Made by a program: the position numbers and the translations under genes
NCBI GenBank assembly: GCA_019637095.1
Contig: JAHBWG010000037.1
Span: 1 to 64,000, forward strand
Source: Sandaracinaceae bacterium
Lineage (GTDB): Bacteria; Myxococcota_A; Polyangia; Polyangiales; Sandaracinaceae
Direction: 5' to 3'
DNA length: 64,000 nt
In this document: piece after piece, positions 35,201 to 42,809 of the stretch
Layout: every line of letters begins with the position of its first letter
Position numbering within the stretch: position 1 is the first letter of the stretch
Notes under the pieces: model-generated
Told to the model about the DNA's origin: nothing
Database searches by the model: none
The model's input: the letters and a program-made list of their open reading frames with translations, nothing else

Positions 35201-38200
35201 GTGGCGCTCTTGCCCGGCTCGGCCGACGCCGCGTATCGCCGCGCGGACGTGCTCGCGGCGCTCGGCCGCGCCGACGACGCGATCGCGTCGTACCGCGCGG
35301 CGGCCGATCTCGCGCCCGGCTGGGCGGAGCCGCACCTCGCGATCGCGCGCCTGTGCGCCTCGCTCGGCCGCGACGAAGCGTCGCTCGTGCCGTTCCGCGC
35401 CGCGTCCGCGCTCGCGCCCGACGACGTCGAGGTCCACCTCGGCCTCGCCAGCGCGCTGGAGCGGCTCGGCCGCCACGAGGAGGCGATCACGAGCCTGCGC
35501 GCCGCGAGCCGCCTCGCCCCGGACGACGCCGCGCTCTACGCGCGGCTCGCCGCGGCGTGCGCCGAGGCGAGCCAGTGGGCCGAGGCGGCCGAGGCCTACC
35601 AGCGGGTCGTGCTGAGCGCGCCGAGCGCGGCGAGCTTCCTCGGCCTCGCGCGCGCCCGGCGCGCCACCGGCGACCTCGCGGCGGCGGAGCAAGCGTTCGC
35701 CGAGGCGGCGGCGGCCGCGGGCACCTTCGAAGCGTGGCTCGGGCTCGGCCAGGTGCGCGCGCGGCTCGGCCAGGATCCCGGCGCCGCCGACGCGCTCGCG
35801 CAGGCGGTCGCGCTGCGCTTGGATCACGCGGAGGCGCAGCGCACGCTCGGCGAGGTGCTCGCGCGGCTCGGCCGCCACGCGGAGGCGGCCCAGGCGCTCG
35901 AGGTCGCTACGCGGCTGCGGGCGGACGACGGCGTCGCGTGGGCGACGCTCGGGCGCGCCTACCAGGCCCTCGGCCGCGACGCCGACGCGGCGCGCGCGCT
36001 GGCGCGGGCATCGGAGATCGGGGAAGGCGGCCCGGACACGCTCCTCGCGCTCGCCGACGCGTACGCGCGCGAGGGCCGGGTCGGCGAGGCGGCGATCGCG
36101 CTCGCGAAGGCGCGCGCCGCCGCGCCGGCCGACGCGGACCTCCAGGCCACGGTCGCGCAGCGCCTCGTCGCGCTCTCGCGCATGGACGACGCGATCGCGG
36201 CGCAGCGCGCGTCGGTCGAGTTCGCGCCGAGCACGCGCCGCAAGCTCGAGCTCGGCGGCATGCTCCTGGCCGCCGGCGACCTGTCGGGCGCCGAGGCGGT
36301 GTACGCCGACGCGGCCGCGGAGGCCCCGCGCGACTTCGACGCGCAGCGCGGGCTCGGCAAGGTGTTCGCCGCCGCGGGCAAGCACGCGGACGCCGCGCGC
36401 GCGTTCGGCGCGGCGCTCCAGCTCCGGCCCGACCACGCGGACACCGCGTTCGAGGTCGGCCGCGCGCTCAACGCGCTCGGTCAGCACTTCGCCGCGCTGC
36501 CGGTCTTCGAGGCCGCGCTCGCGCAGGAGCCGCAGGACGCGGCGGGCCACGCGGCGTACGGTGACGCGCTCGCGGGAGCCGGCCGCCGCGACGACGCGCT
36601 CGTCGAGCTGCGCCGCGCGACCGAGCTCGCGCCCAAGGTGCCGGCGTTCCACCGGCGCCTCGGCGAGGTCTTGCGCACCCTCGGTCGCGCGGGCGAGGCC
36701 GTCGCCGCGTTCGCCGCGGCGGTGGAGCTCGCGCCCGACGACGCGACGAGCCAGCGCGGGCTCGGCCTCTCGCTCGCCGCGGAGGGCGAGCACGAGCGCG
36801 CGCTCGAGGCGATGTCCGCGGCGGTGACGCTCGGCGCGCAGGACGGCGGGCTCTCGGTCGGGATGGGCACGAGCCTCTACCACCTCGACCGCTTCGGCGA
36901 GGCGCGCGACTGGCTCAACGCGGCGCGCCACCAGGCGCCCAACGACGTCGAGGCGCGCTACTACCTCGGGCTGACCTCGCTCGCGCTGAACGATCACGCG
37001 CGCGCGAAGGCCGAGCTCGAGGCGGCGATCGCCGCCAAGCCCGAGGAGCCGCGCTACCTCGTCGGCCGCGGCCGCGTGCTCGAGGCGGAGCGGCAGCCGA
37101 GCCAGGCGGTGCGCGACTACGCGCGCGCCGCCGAGGTCGCGCCCGCGTATGCCCCCGCGCACGCCGAGGCGGCGCGCGTCTACCTCGCGCTCGGAATGCC
37201 GGCGGAGGCGGAGGTGCACTTCGCGAAGCTCGCCGAGCTCGACGACGACGTCGACGTGCTCCTCGGGCTCGCGAGGGCGCGCGAGGATCGCGGCGCGTAC
37301 GCCGAGGCCATCGCGCCGCTCGGCAAGGTGGTCCGCCTGCGGCCCGACGACGTCGAGCTGCGGCAGCGGTACGCGCGGGCTCTCTCGGGGGCGGGGCGGC
37401 TCGACGCGGCGGTCGACGCGCTGAAGGAGGCGATGCAGGTCGCGCCTGCGCCGGCGCGCGTCGCCGCGCAGCTCGCGGAGGCGTGCCGCGCGGCCGATCG
37501 CGCGTTCGATCTCGTGGACGCGCTCGTCGAGGCGCGCGATCGGCACCCCGACGACGCGACGCTGCGCACGCTGCTCGCGGAGGCGTACCGCGACGCGGAG
37601 CGGCTCGACGACGCGCTGCGCGAGGCGCAGACCGCCGTCGAGAAGGACGCGGGCGCGCGCGCCGCGTGGGCGCTGCTCGGGCGGCTGCGCCGCGCCAAGG
37701 GCGATCGCGAGGGCGCGCTCGAGGCGCTCCGCCGCGCGACGGCGGGCGAGGGCGTGTCCTGTGCCGACTGGGTGGAGCTCGCCGAGGCGTTCCGCGACGC
37801 GGACCAGCCCGAGCGCGGGCTCGACGCCGCGCGGCGCGGCCTGCGGCTCGACGAGGGCGACGCGCGCGCGTGGCGCGTCGTCGGCGAGCTCGAGCCCGAC
37901 GCCGACGTCGCGATCGAGCACCTCGAGCGCGCGCTCGCGCTCGCCCCCGACGACGCCCCGGCGATGCTCGCTCTGGGCGAGCGCCGCGTCGCGCAGAAGA
38001 AGCACGCCGAGGCGGTCGCGCTCCTCTCGCGCGCCGCCGAGGTGGGCGGGCGGACGCCGCGCCTCTCGCTCGCGCTCGTCGAGGCCTACGAGGGCGTCGG
38101 CAAGCTCGACGAGGCGTTCCGCGAGGTCAGCGCGCTCGTGAAGGAGGCGCCGAGCGCCGACGGCTACTACCGCATGGGCACGGTGCTCGCGCGGCAGGAG

Positions 38201-38797
38201 CGCTTCGACGAGAGCGCCGCGGCCCTGCAACGCGCCTTGCGATTGAACCCCGCCCACGCGTACGCGCAGTACCAGCTCGGCGCGGCGCTCATGCGCCTGT
38301 CGCGGCCGGAGGAGGCGATCGCCGCGTGGGAGGGCGCGTGCAGGAACGCGCCGGAGGATCCGGGCCTCAAGGCGGCCCTCGGCTTCGGCTACCTCAAGCT
38401 CGGGAAGAACAAGGAAGCGGGCGCCGCGTGCGCCGAGGCGGTGGCGCTCGGCCTGCGCGACGTGGACACGCTGATGAGCTTCGGCAAGCTCTTCGAGCGG
38501 CTCGACCGCCGCGAGGACGCCGTCGCCTCCTACAAGCGCATCGCCGAGGTCGACCCCGACTACGCGCCCGCGATGGGGCGGCTCGGCGAGAACCTCATGG
38601 AGCTGCGGCGCTTCGGCGAGGCGGTCGACCCTTACCAGCAGGCGATGCTGAGCGCGCCCGACGACCCGCAGATCCGCTACGGCCTCGGGATCTGCTACGC
38701 GAACCTCGGCCAGGACGCGGCCGCCGCCAAGCAGCTCGAGGCGCTGCGCAAGCTCGACCCGGATCTCGCGGACGAGCTCGCGTGGGTGATCGAGTGA
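29267..38797 (+). CDS. giant TPR-repeat protein, 3176 aa
   Basis: Almost the entire protein consists of about 90 tandem tetratricopeptide repeats of 34 residues (for example ALDLDPDYLDGYIAIGGVY and AVELAPSRHAWLRPLAELQ), beginning near residue 15 and running to the end. No signal peptide, membrane segment or catalytic domain was found. It should form a very long cytoplasmic superhelix that binds many partners. Repeat units differ in sequence but keep consensus Ala/Gly/Tyr/Pro positions, so the array looks old rather than freshly expanded. The stop overlaps the GTG of the following lipoprotein (GTGA). GACGAGGG lies just before the ATG. Confidence 0.9.
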   Translation: MSDEDHAKLQEMVTLYKQGLLVNPKDVRKRFQLAAAYHRLGDLDKAIKEYETARKTSADHYACRFGLGRAYLELGDVPAATAVLREAAEIKPDSTECQHLLGELAVQAKQPDVAATAYLAVTVLEKDASPPEYPDAPKKGGDACVEVQRWQDAITCFERGLSLAPNDPAQLYPLGRAYNATAQWANAQRTLEALVDQVRDHVAGLKLLGEACKNTGDDERAIDAYRRALDLDPDYLDGYIAIGGVYEHVGQDQEAHNSYKIALRFLPDDGSIYFKLGRCLRRLNKPEEAHERFLKASTLLRDDPDVFLQLGLVEMELARWEDAETSLAEAASRRPGHQATQEAVAAVKTQLGKDEEVVGAWESVVALDAENMEAWVALARLYFKYGKWEKCIDAAVQKLRKDDEDVEMLRLRGTSLNLLGRFDEAVPILQKATRTAPEDAQASLQLAISYNGVERWQQAQQAAEKAIRLWTEGPGAADAPRMDLARAHKELAKGCKQLGDDREAITAFRAAAELDRDWVEGLVEAGALCEKLERWDDAAGAYGEAAARKPDEVSLHRTHGGLLERLERWVDATAAWEKAVKLEEEDHKSLTRLGVVLCRQREWAEARKYLTRAVKIRPDVGEAFKELGQACLELGDLDAAQEYLGSALEIDSKWALGYALAGRLHEAKGELKAAEERLIKAVELAPEEVSLSGLLGRVRVKLAKYAEALDPLKAAVRAAPEDGALRVAYGTALLRTESGEAAAEQLRQAVRLLPADADAHALLGETARVLGETAEAIASYAKAVELAPSRHAWLRPLAELQADARDDAASSATWQRAIDASPDDSELWAGHGAVLQRLGQHEASAAAYAKAVELGGDDSKRLLIDLGLGYVRSSQWERAREALTKCVELSPNNADVHENLGVAQRHLGELPNAERSFAKAIELDPARGAAKRALAEVRVQLGKKEAAVEAYRAAIDALPPEAALHAALAGLLEELGRTEAAADAYEKAVALAPTDAALLCRLGLASVEAQRWERAYDALDQSVGFDPRVAEAHHGLGLASEHLDKLGAAVKAFARATELSPERGESWVALGRANRAMEQDADAEAALARAVQLLPQDDTVHAAHGAVLYALGKLGAAERAYARALELEPDSADHYLGKARAEEEQEKFEAARTSLRQATRIRPDDAEAQLRLGRACARLHMNDEALAALLESTRLDATSGEAFAALADLHAAMGDRELAVRAFAKATELDPGEESVLRRYAALLTELGRHGEAAAAFARIAKLSADDPDAQLALGRAHAAGGAWEAAREAFRAAAHATPDRADPHRELAKACVALGAHEDAALAFKKLLGVASHDPEALAGLGAAYLALGREVDAVDPLTKVVELRPEDPALRAQLGGALFALGRVESAIPHLAKAAELVPRDADALLVLGRAQADKGDHAQAVNALRRAADVAPSRLDVARALGASAAALGQHELAAITWERVTKAEAEDADAWVALSRARLALADPVRAAEALREALGHRPAEPALHAELGDLWMKVDRHADALASYESAIGLLPDDGTLHLKRGLALKALGKAAEARASFEEATRRAPQLRQAWVERARAEQAFGAREVAVDAWSRALALDPNDAEGQGALGHLRLELGFEEAAIEPLRKAAALSPADPLVHARLGAALLATGEHGAALEQLEKAAGLGLEDAAGWTDVGRARLIAGQHAKAVAAFGDALRLDTRRLGALVGKADAQAALGQHADAVMAYRAAIADEGDLPPGVHAALGRSLSALGRHPEAVEAFTAAHGAAPGDAAVLAALGVAEVACNAFEPAIGHLERALALYPDQPEARLALGRAYAGAQRWNDAIGALERGLTVVSDSGPGWAALGDARRANDAPEGAMEAYQRALALGYEGARRGLGILLAQDMRDDEAAEALEAAAQKLPDDRELFAVLAEVQERRGKLDDAVRRYERAVLLSGGVDAADDGELVLGYGRALHAKQQLDLALRALTRAVALLPGSADAAYRRADVLAALGRADDAIASYRAAADLAPGWAEPHLAIARLCASLGRDEASLVPFRAASALAPDDVEVHLGLASALERLGRHEEAITSLRAASRLAPDDAALYARLAAACAEASQWAEAAEAYQRVVLSAPSAASFLGLARARRATGDLAAAEQAFAEAAAAAGTFEAWLGLGQVRARLGQDPGAADALAQAVALRLDHAEAQRTLGEVLARLGRHAEAAQALEVATRLRADDGVAWATLGRAYQALGRDADAARALARASEIGEGGPDTLLALADAYAREGRVGEAAIALAKARAAAPADADLQATVAQRLVALSRMDDAIAAQRASVEFAPSTRRKLELGGMLLAAGDLSGAEAVYADAAAEAPRDFDAQRGLGKVFAAAGKHADAARAFGAALQLRPDHADTAFEVGRALNALGQHFAALPVFEAALAQEPQDAAGHAAYGDALAGAGRRDDALVELRRATELAPKVPAFHRRLGEVLRTLGRAGEAVAAFAAAVELAPDDATSQRGLGLSLAAEGEHERALEAMSAAVTLGAQDGGLSVGMGTSLYHLDRFGEARDWLNAARHQAPNDVEARYYLGLTSLALNDHARAKAELEAAIAAKPEEPRYLVGRGRVLEAERQPSQAVRDYARAAEVAPAYAPAHAEAARVYLALGMPAEAEVHFAKLAELDDDVDVLLGLARAREDRGAYAEAIAPLGKVVRLRPDDVELRQRYARALSGAGRLDAAVDALKEAMQVAPAPARVAAQLAEACRAADRAFDLVDALVEARDRHPDDATLRTLLAEAYRDAERLDDALREAQTAVEKDAGARAAWALLGRLRRAKGDREGALEALRRATAGEGVSCADWVELAEAFRDADQPERGLDAARRGLRLDEGDARAWRVVGELEPDADVAIEHLERALALAPDDAPAMLALGERRVAQKKHAEAVALLSRAAEVGGRTPRLSLALVEAYEGVGKLDEAFREVSALVKEAPSADGYYRMGTVLARQERFDESAAALQRALRLNPAHAYAQYQLGAALMRLSRPEEAIAAWEGACRNAPEDPGLKAALGFGYLKLGKNKEAGAACAEAVALGLRDVDTLMSFGKLFERLDRREDAVASYKRIAEVDPDYAPAMGRLGENLMELRRFGEAVDPYQQAMLSAPDDPQIRYGLGICYANLGQDAAAAKQLEALRKLDPDLADELAWVIE

Positions 38798-39999
38798 GCA
38801 CGCGCGCGGCGTGCCTCGCGGCGCTCTGCGCGTGGCTCGCCGGCTGCGACGAGGGTCGCGACCCGGACCCCGTGCCGACGCCCGCCCCCGTCGAGCCCGA
38901 GGCGGTGCTGCCGCCGGCGCCCTCGTACGCGATCCACGAGTGGGGCCTCATCGACGTGGACCTCGGCGCCCACGAGGCCGAGCTCGCCGCGGGGCCCGGC
39001 CGCGCGCCCCGGCGACCCGCGGTGGCGGAGCCGACGCCGTCGAGCGAGACCGCGACGACCGCGGCGACGGGCCGGCGCTCGGGGGCGAGCACGTCGACGC
39101 CGGCCACGCCCACCGTCCCCAACCTGCCCGGCCTACCGCCCAACCGCCGCGACCTCGTGGAGCGCGGCGTCGAGACGGCGACCGGTGTCTTCGACGCGCT
39201 GACCGGCGGCGACGCCCCGCGCCGCAAGCCGGTGCTCTACTTCCACCTCGACCCGCCCGCGACGTCCTTGCGCGTCGAGCTCACGGTGAGCCTCGGCGCG
39301 ACGGGTCGGGTGATCGAGCACTTCCCGCCGGCGACGCTCGCCGCGCACCAGGTCACGTGGTCCGGCGTCGAGCTCGCGCACGAGACGTGCTCCGGCGGCC
39401 CGTACCCCGCCGCCGACGCGCCCGCCTGCCAGAGCGTCCCCGATGGTTACTGCGAGCTCGCGGAGCTCGCGCGCTACGCGTCGGAGGACGCGAGCTGCCT
39501 CACCTTCGGCGGGACGCAACACAATTTTCTGTTCTACCGCGGCGGGGGCCCCGCCCCCGACCTGCCGCTCACGATCACGCGCGCGCCCGACGGCTCCGTC
39601 ACGGTGGCGAACACCACGATGGGCACGCCGTTCGGCCCGATGCTGCGCCTGCGCCGCGTCCAGGGCGTGGTGCAGGTCAGCACGGTCGCGATCCCGGCGC
39701 CGGGCCTCGCGGTGACGATCCCGCCGCCCGCCAACGCAGCGACGGAAGCGCACCGCGCCGAGGTCCGGCAGCAGCTGCGCGCGATCGGGCTGACCGAAGG
39801 CGAGGCCGAGGCGTTCGAGCGCGCGTGGTTCGCGGAGCTGTTCGACGCCGCGTCGAGCACGCCTCAGGCGTTCCCCGACGCGATCTTCTTCTTCCTGCCG
39901 GCGGAGCAGGTCGACGGCTACGCGCACCTCGAGCCGAGCCCGCCCCCGTCGGCGACCGCGCGGGCGATGGCCGTGCGTGCCGGCTGGACGAGCCTCTGA
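38794..39999 (+). CDS. predicted lipoprotein, 401 aa
   Basis: GTG 38794 overlaps the stop of the giant TPR gene by 4 bp and begins a lipoprotein signal (VSTRAACLAALCAWLAGC, lipobox LAGC). A Pro/Glu linker is followed by YAIHEWGLIDVD, a motif I have seen in other deltaproteobacterial secreted proteins but cannot assign to a function. A Thr/Pro/Ser stretch near residues 75-110 looks like a spacer. The C-terminal domain contains KPVLYFHLDPP, several beta-strand segments and four Cys. The coupling suggests that the two products are made together although they act in different compartments. Confidence 0.75.
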   Translation: MSTRAACLAALCAWLAGCDEGRDPDPVPTPAPVEPEAVLPPAPSYAIHEWGLIDVDLGAHEAELAAGPGRAPRRPAVAEPTPSSETATTAATGRRSGASTSTPATPTVPNLPGLPPNRRDLVERGVETATGVFDALTGGDAPRRKPVLYFHLDPPATSLRVELTVSLGATGRVIEHFPPATLAAHQVTWSGVELAHETCSGGPYPAADAPACQSVPDGYCELAELARYASEDASCLTFGGTQHNFLFYRGGGPAPDLPLTITRAPDGSVTVANTTMGTPFGPMLRLRRVQGVVQVSTVAIPAPGLAVTIPPPANAATEAHRAEVRQQLRAIGLTEGEAEAFERAWFAELFDAASSTPQAFPDAIFFFLPAEQVDGYAHLEPSPPPSATARAMAVRAGWTSL

Positions 40000-40051
40000 C
40001 TCGCCGGCGATGCGCGGCGAGTGACCCGATCGAGACACGAGGAGGAACCCC

Positions 40052-40687
40052 ATGAAGCTCTGGACCGACAGCTTCGCCGACGGCGCCGCCATCCCCGCCG
40101 AGCACGCGTTCGGCAAGCCCGACCCGACGAGCCACGTCACGCTCTCGGACAACCGCAACCCGCACGTCGCCTGGAGTGATCTGCCCGAAGGCACGCGCTC
40201 GCTCGTGCTCGTCTGTCACGACGTCGACGTGCCGAGCCGCGGCGACGACGTGAACCAGGAGGGCAAGCGCGTCCCGGCGGAGCTGCCGCGCGTCGACTTC
40301 TTCCACTGGCTGCTCTTCGACATCCCGCCCTCGCGGAGCGCGATCGCGGCTGGCGAGCTGTGCGACTCGGTGACCGCGCGCGGCAAGCCGGGCCCGGAGG
40401 CGCCCGGCGGCATGCGCCACGGCGTCAACGACTACACCGGCTGGTTCGCCGGCGACCCCGACATGGCCGGCACCTACTTCGGCTACGACGGACCGTGCCC
40501 GCCGTGGAACGACACGATCGTGCATCACTACCACTTCACGCTCTACGCGCTCGACGTCGCGCGCGCGCCGGTCGAGGGCGAGATCGGCGGCGCCCGCCTG
40601 CTCGAGGCGATCGAGCCGCACGTGCTCGACCGCGCCTCGTTCGTCGGGACCTACGCGATCGCCGCCGACGCCGTCGTGCGGCGCTGA
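40052..40687 (+). CDS. YbhB/YbcL family PEBP-like protein
   Basis: It belongs to the phosphatidylethanolamine-binding (RKIP-like) fold family. The conserved ligand-pocket motifs are LVCHDVDVPSRG (DPDAP-type loop) and YFGYDGPCPPWND followed by HHYHFTLYALD. The length of 211 residues is slightly more than bacterial YbhB. There is no signal peptide, so it is cytoplasmic, and its role is unknown in bacteria generally. GGAGGA lies 7 nt before the ATG. Seventeen nucleotides after the stop begins repeat element copy 2. Confidence 0.9.
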   Translation: MKLWTDSFADGAAIPAEHAFGKPDPTSHVTLSDNRNPHVAWSDLPEGTRSLVLVCHDVDVPSRGDDVNQEGKRVPAELPRVDFFHWLLFDIPPSRSAIAAGELCDSVTARGKPGPEAPGGMRHGVNDYTGWFAGDPDMAGTYFGYDGPCPPWNDTIVHHYHFTLYALDVARAPVEGEIGGARLLEAIEPHVLDRASFVGTYAIAADAVVRR

Positions 40688-40704
40688 GTGGCCGAGCTGG
40701 CGCT

Positions 40705-40860
40705 GGGGTGCCTCGCACCCCTCCCCGGTGCGAACGCGGCGGAGCCGCGTTCGACCCCGTCGCGGGGCGATGGGGCGATGGGGCCCCCCGGCCAACGGTC
40801 TTCGCTGCGCGATGGCCTGGCCTCGAACGGCGCCGTCGGTCGCGTGCGCGCTCGATCGAT
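40705..40860 (+). repeat. multi-hairpin palindromic repeat element, copy 2
   Basis: It begins 17 nt after the PEBP stop. H1' is GGGGTGC-CTC-GCACCCC (40705-40721), then H3 (40731-40753) identical to copy 1, H4 CCCCGTCG/CGATGGGG (40755-40775) and H5 GGTCTTCGC-TGC-GCGATGGCC (40797-40817). H2 is absent. The sequence after H5, to about 40860, is shared with copy 3 (both have CGCCGTCGG and CGCGTGCGC). G-T wobble pairs replace Watson-Crick pairs in H4, so the stems are kept while the sequence drifts. Confidence 0.88.
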
Positions 40861-40925
40861 CGACAGTCTTCGAGCGGCTCCCTTCGGCCACGGGCGTCGC
40901 GGGCGCCGGCTGGTATCCTCGGCGC

Positions 40926-42230
40926 GTGACGGAACGGACCCTCACCGCGTCGGTCGCGTTCGCGACGGTCGAGGTGGACGTGGCCACGGTGAGCGTGGTC
41001 GACGGCCCCGACCGCGGCGCGAGCGCGACCGTGGGCGAGGCCGCTCTCGTGCTCGGCACGGCGGAGCAGGCCGACCTCCGCCTCACCGATCGCACCATCT
41101 CGCGCCTGCACTGCGAGCTCTCGCGCGAGGGCAAGGCCATCCGGGTGCGCGACCTCGGCAGCAAGAACGGCGTCTGGCTCGCCGGCTGCCGCATCGAGGC
41201 CGCGCTGCTCTCGCCCGGCGCGCACGTGCACGTCGGCAGCACTGAGCTCGAGGTCGGGCTGACGCGCAAGCGCACGCAGCAGCCGCGCTGGACCGGCCCC
41301 GACGAGCTCGCCGGGCTCTACGGCGCCTCGCGCGCGATGCACGAGCTGTTCGCGACGCTCGAGCGCGTCGCGCCCGCGCGCCTCCACGTGCTGATCCACG
41401 GCGAGAGCGGGACGGGCAAGGAGCTCGTCGCGCGCGCCATCCACGACACGAGCCTGCGCGCCGGCGGGCCCTTCGTCGTCGTCGACGGCGCGGCGCTCAG
41501 CCGCTCGCTCGCGGACTCCGAGCTCTTCGGCCACGTCCGCGGCGCGTTCACCGACGCGCGGCACGACCACGCGGGCGCGTTCGAGCGCGCCGACGGCGGG
41601 ACGGTGTTCCTCGACGAGGTCGGGGAGCTGCCGATCGACGTGCAAGCCAAGTTGCTCCGCGTCGTCCAGGAGGGCCAGGTGCGCCGGCTCGGCGACGAGC
41701 GCGATCGCAGCGTCGACGTGCGGGTCGTGGCCGCGACGCACCGCGACCTGCGCCGCGCCATCAACGAGGGCACGTTCCGCGAGGACCTCTACTATCGGCT
41801 CGCCGGCGTGCTCATCGAGGTCCCGCCGCTGAGGCTGCGCTCCGGCGACGTCGAGCTGCTCGGCCGCGTGTTCGCGAAGAACCTCGCCCCCGACGACCCG
41901 CGCGCGGAGGCGATGGCCGCCGCCGCGCTCGCGAGCGTCTCGGGCTACCGCTGGCCGGGCAACGTGCGCGAGCTGCGCTCGTTCGTGCAGCGCGCGCTGC
42001 TCCTGGGCGACGCGCGCCTCGGCGGCCCCGCGACGATGCTCGACGGGCCGGCGCGCATCCGCACCGACCTCCCGTTCGTCGACGCGCGGCGCGAGTGGGT
42101 CGAGGCGTTCGAGCGCCAGTACCTCTCGCACGTCATCGACCAGGCGGGCGGCAACGTCTCGGAGGCGGCGCGCCGGGCCGGGCTCGCGCGCTCGAGCTTC
42201 TACGAGCTCATGACCAAGCTCGGCCTGTGA
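40926..42230 (+). CDS. FHA-AAA+-Fis regulator (sigma-54 activator family) with GAFTDA loop
   Basis: Domain order: FHA (about 38-115, with RTISRLHCEL and DLGSKNGVWL), AAA+ (125-370) and a Fis-type helix-turn-helix (about 405-434, GNVSEAARRAGLARSSFYEL). Walker A is GESGTGKE (159-166) and Walker B is VFLDEVGE. The loop that contacts sigma-54 is normally GAFTGA but here reads GAFTDA (206-211). Either contact with sigma-54 is altered or the protein no longer activates sigma-54 promoters. The FHA domain should read phosphothreonine, linking it to a Ser/Thr kinase such as the one at 42810. GTG 40926 has TATCCT 6 nt upstream and no Shine-Dalgarno sequence. Confidence 0.9.
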   Translation: MTERTLTASVAFATVEVDVATVSVVDGPDRGASATVGEAALVLGTAEQADLRLTDRTISRLHCELSREGKAIRVRDLGSKNGVWLAGCRIEAALLSPGAHVHVGSTELEVGLTRKRTQQPRWTGPDELAGLYGASRAMHELFATLERVAPARLHVLIHGESGTGKELVARAIHDTSLRAGGPFVVVDGAALSRSLADSELFGHVRGAFTDARHDHAGAFERADGGTVFLDEVGELPIDVQAKLLRVVQEGQVRRLGDERDRSVDVRVVAATHRDLRRAINEGTFREDLYYRLAGVLIEVPPLRLRSGDVELLGRVFAKNLAPDDPRAEAMAAAALASVSGYRWPGNVRELRSFVQRALLLGDARLGGPATMLDGPARIRTDLPFVDARREWVEAFERQYLSHVIDQAGGNVSEAARRAGLARSSFYELMTKLGL

Positions 42231-42239
42231 GCCGCCCGC

Positions 42240-42731
42240 TCAGGGTGCGGTCAGCGTCGCGAGCCCCATGACGAACGCGCGCCAGAGGCGCGCGAGCCAC
42301 GGCGCCGGCGAGCTCGCGCGCACCACGGGCGCGGCGGCCTCGGCGGGAGGCGGAGGCGGATCGCTGATCACGATCGGCGGCCGCGACGGGCGCGCGCTCG
42401 CCTCGATCTCGTAGGGGATCGTCGAGTCGCGCCGCTCGGGCCGCGTGCTCTCGCCCGGCCGGAACGCCGGGGCGGCGGGGGGCTCGGCGACCGCCGCGCC
42501 GCCGTCGTGGTGCAGCTCGAGCAAGAGGCGCGGGACGTCTCCGTCCATCGCGATCGCCACGCGCCGGATCCGCGCGCGGCGCCCGCGCTCCGTGACCGTG
42601 GTGTCGAGCTTGAGGAAGGGGAGCGGCTGGCTCAGCACCAGTCCGTCGGACCGTCGCCGCGCCACCTCGAGCGTGATCGGGGAGCGCACCGAGTCGATGT
42701 GCAGCCGGGTTCGTTCGTTCGCGAGGGCCAT
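42240..42731 (-). CDS. hypothetical protein with C-terminal hydrophobic tail, 163 aa
   Basis: ATG 42731 has CAGGAGG about 9 nt upstream. The N-terminal 80 residues look like a small beta-sheet domain (HIDSVRSPITLEVARRR, RIRRVAIAMDGDVPRLLLEL). A Pro/Ala-rich linker follows, and the C-terminus has a moderately hydrophobic stretch (WLARLWRAFVMGLATL). The first part could resemble a PilZ-like or similar small barrel domain, but the motifs are missing. The function is unknown. Its end converges on the FHA-AAA+ gene with a 9-bp gap; the kinase gene at 42810 lies upstream on the same strand. Confidence 0.55.
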   Translation of the reverse strand: MALANERTRLHIDSVRSPITLEVARRRSDGLVLSQPLPFLKLDTTVTERGRRARIRRVAIAMDGDVPRLLLELHHDGGAAVAEPPAAPAFRPGESTRPERRDSTIPYEIEASARPSRPPIVISDPPPPPAEAAAPVVRASSPAPWLARLWRAFVMGLATLTAP

Positions 42732-42809
42732 GCGCGTCGCCTCCTGCCGCCCATGGGTGCCCGATGCGCCCGCGGGGGTCCACAAATCGGCGCGCGGCAA
42801 AGGGGCGGC

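Noticed and set aside
29138-38257. An uninterrupted 3039-codon frame on the strand opposite the giant TPR gene
   Set aside because: It mirrors the TPR repeats codon by codon; its product is an Arg/Glu/Leu-rich shadow without a sensible start or domain. High GC removes stop codons from the antisense frame.
29267-38797. Regular repetition that could be taken for a CRISPR or satellite array
   Set aside because: The period is about 102 bp (34 codons), the units are diverged and the frame is open throughout. It is a protein repeat.
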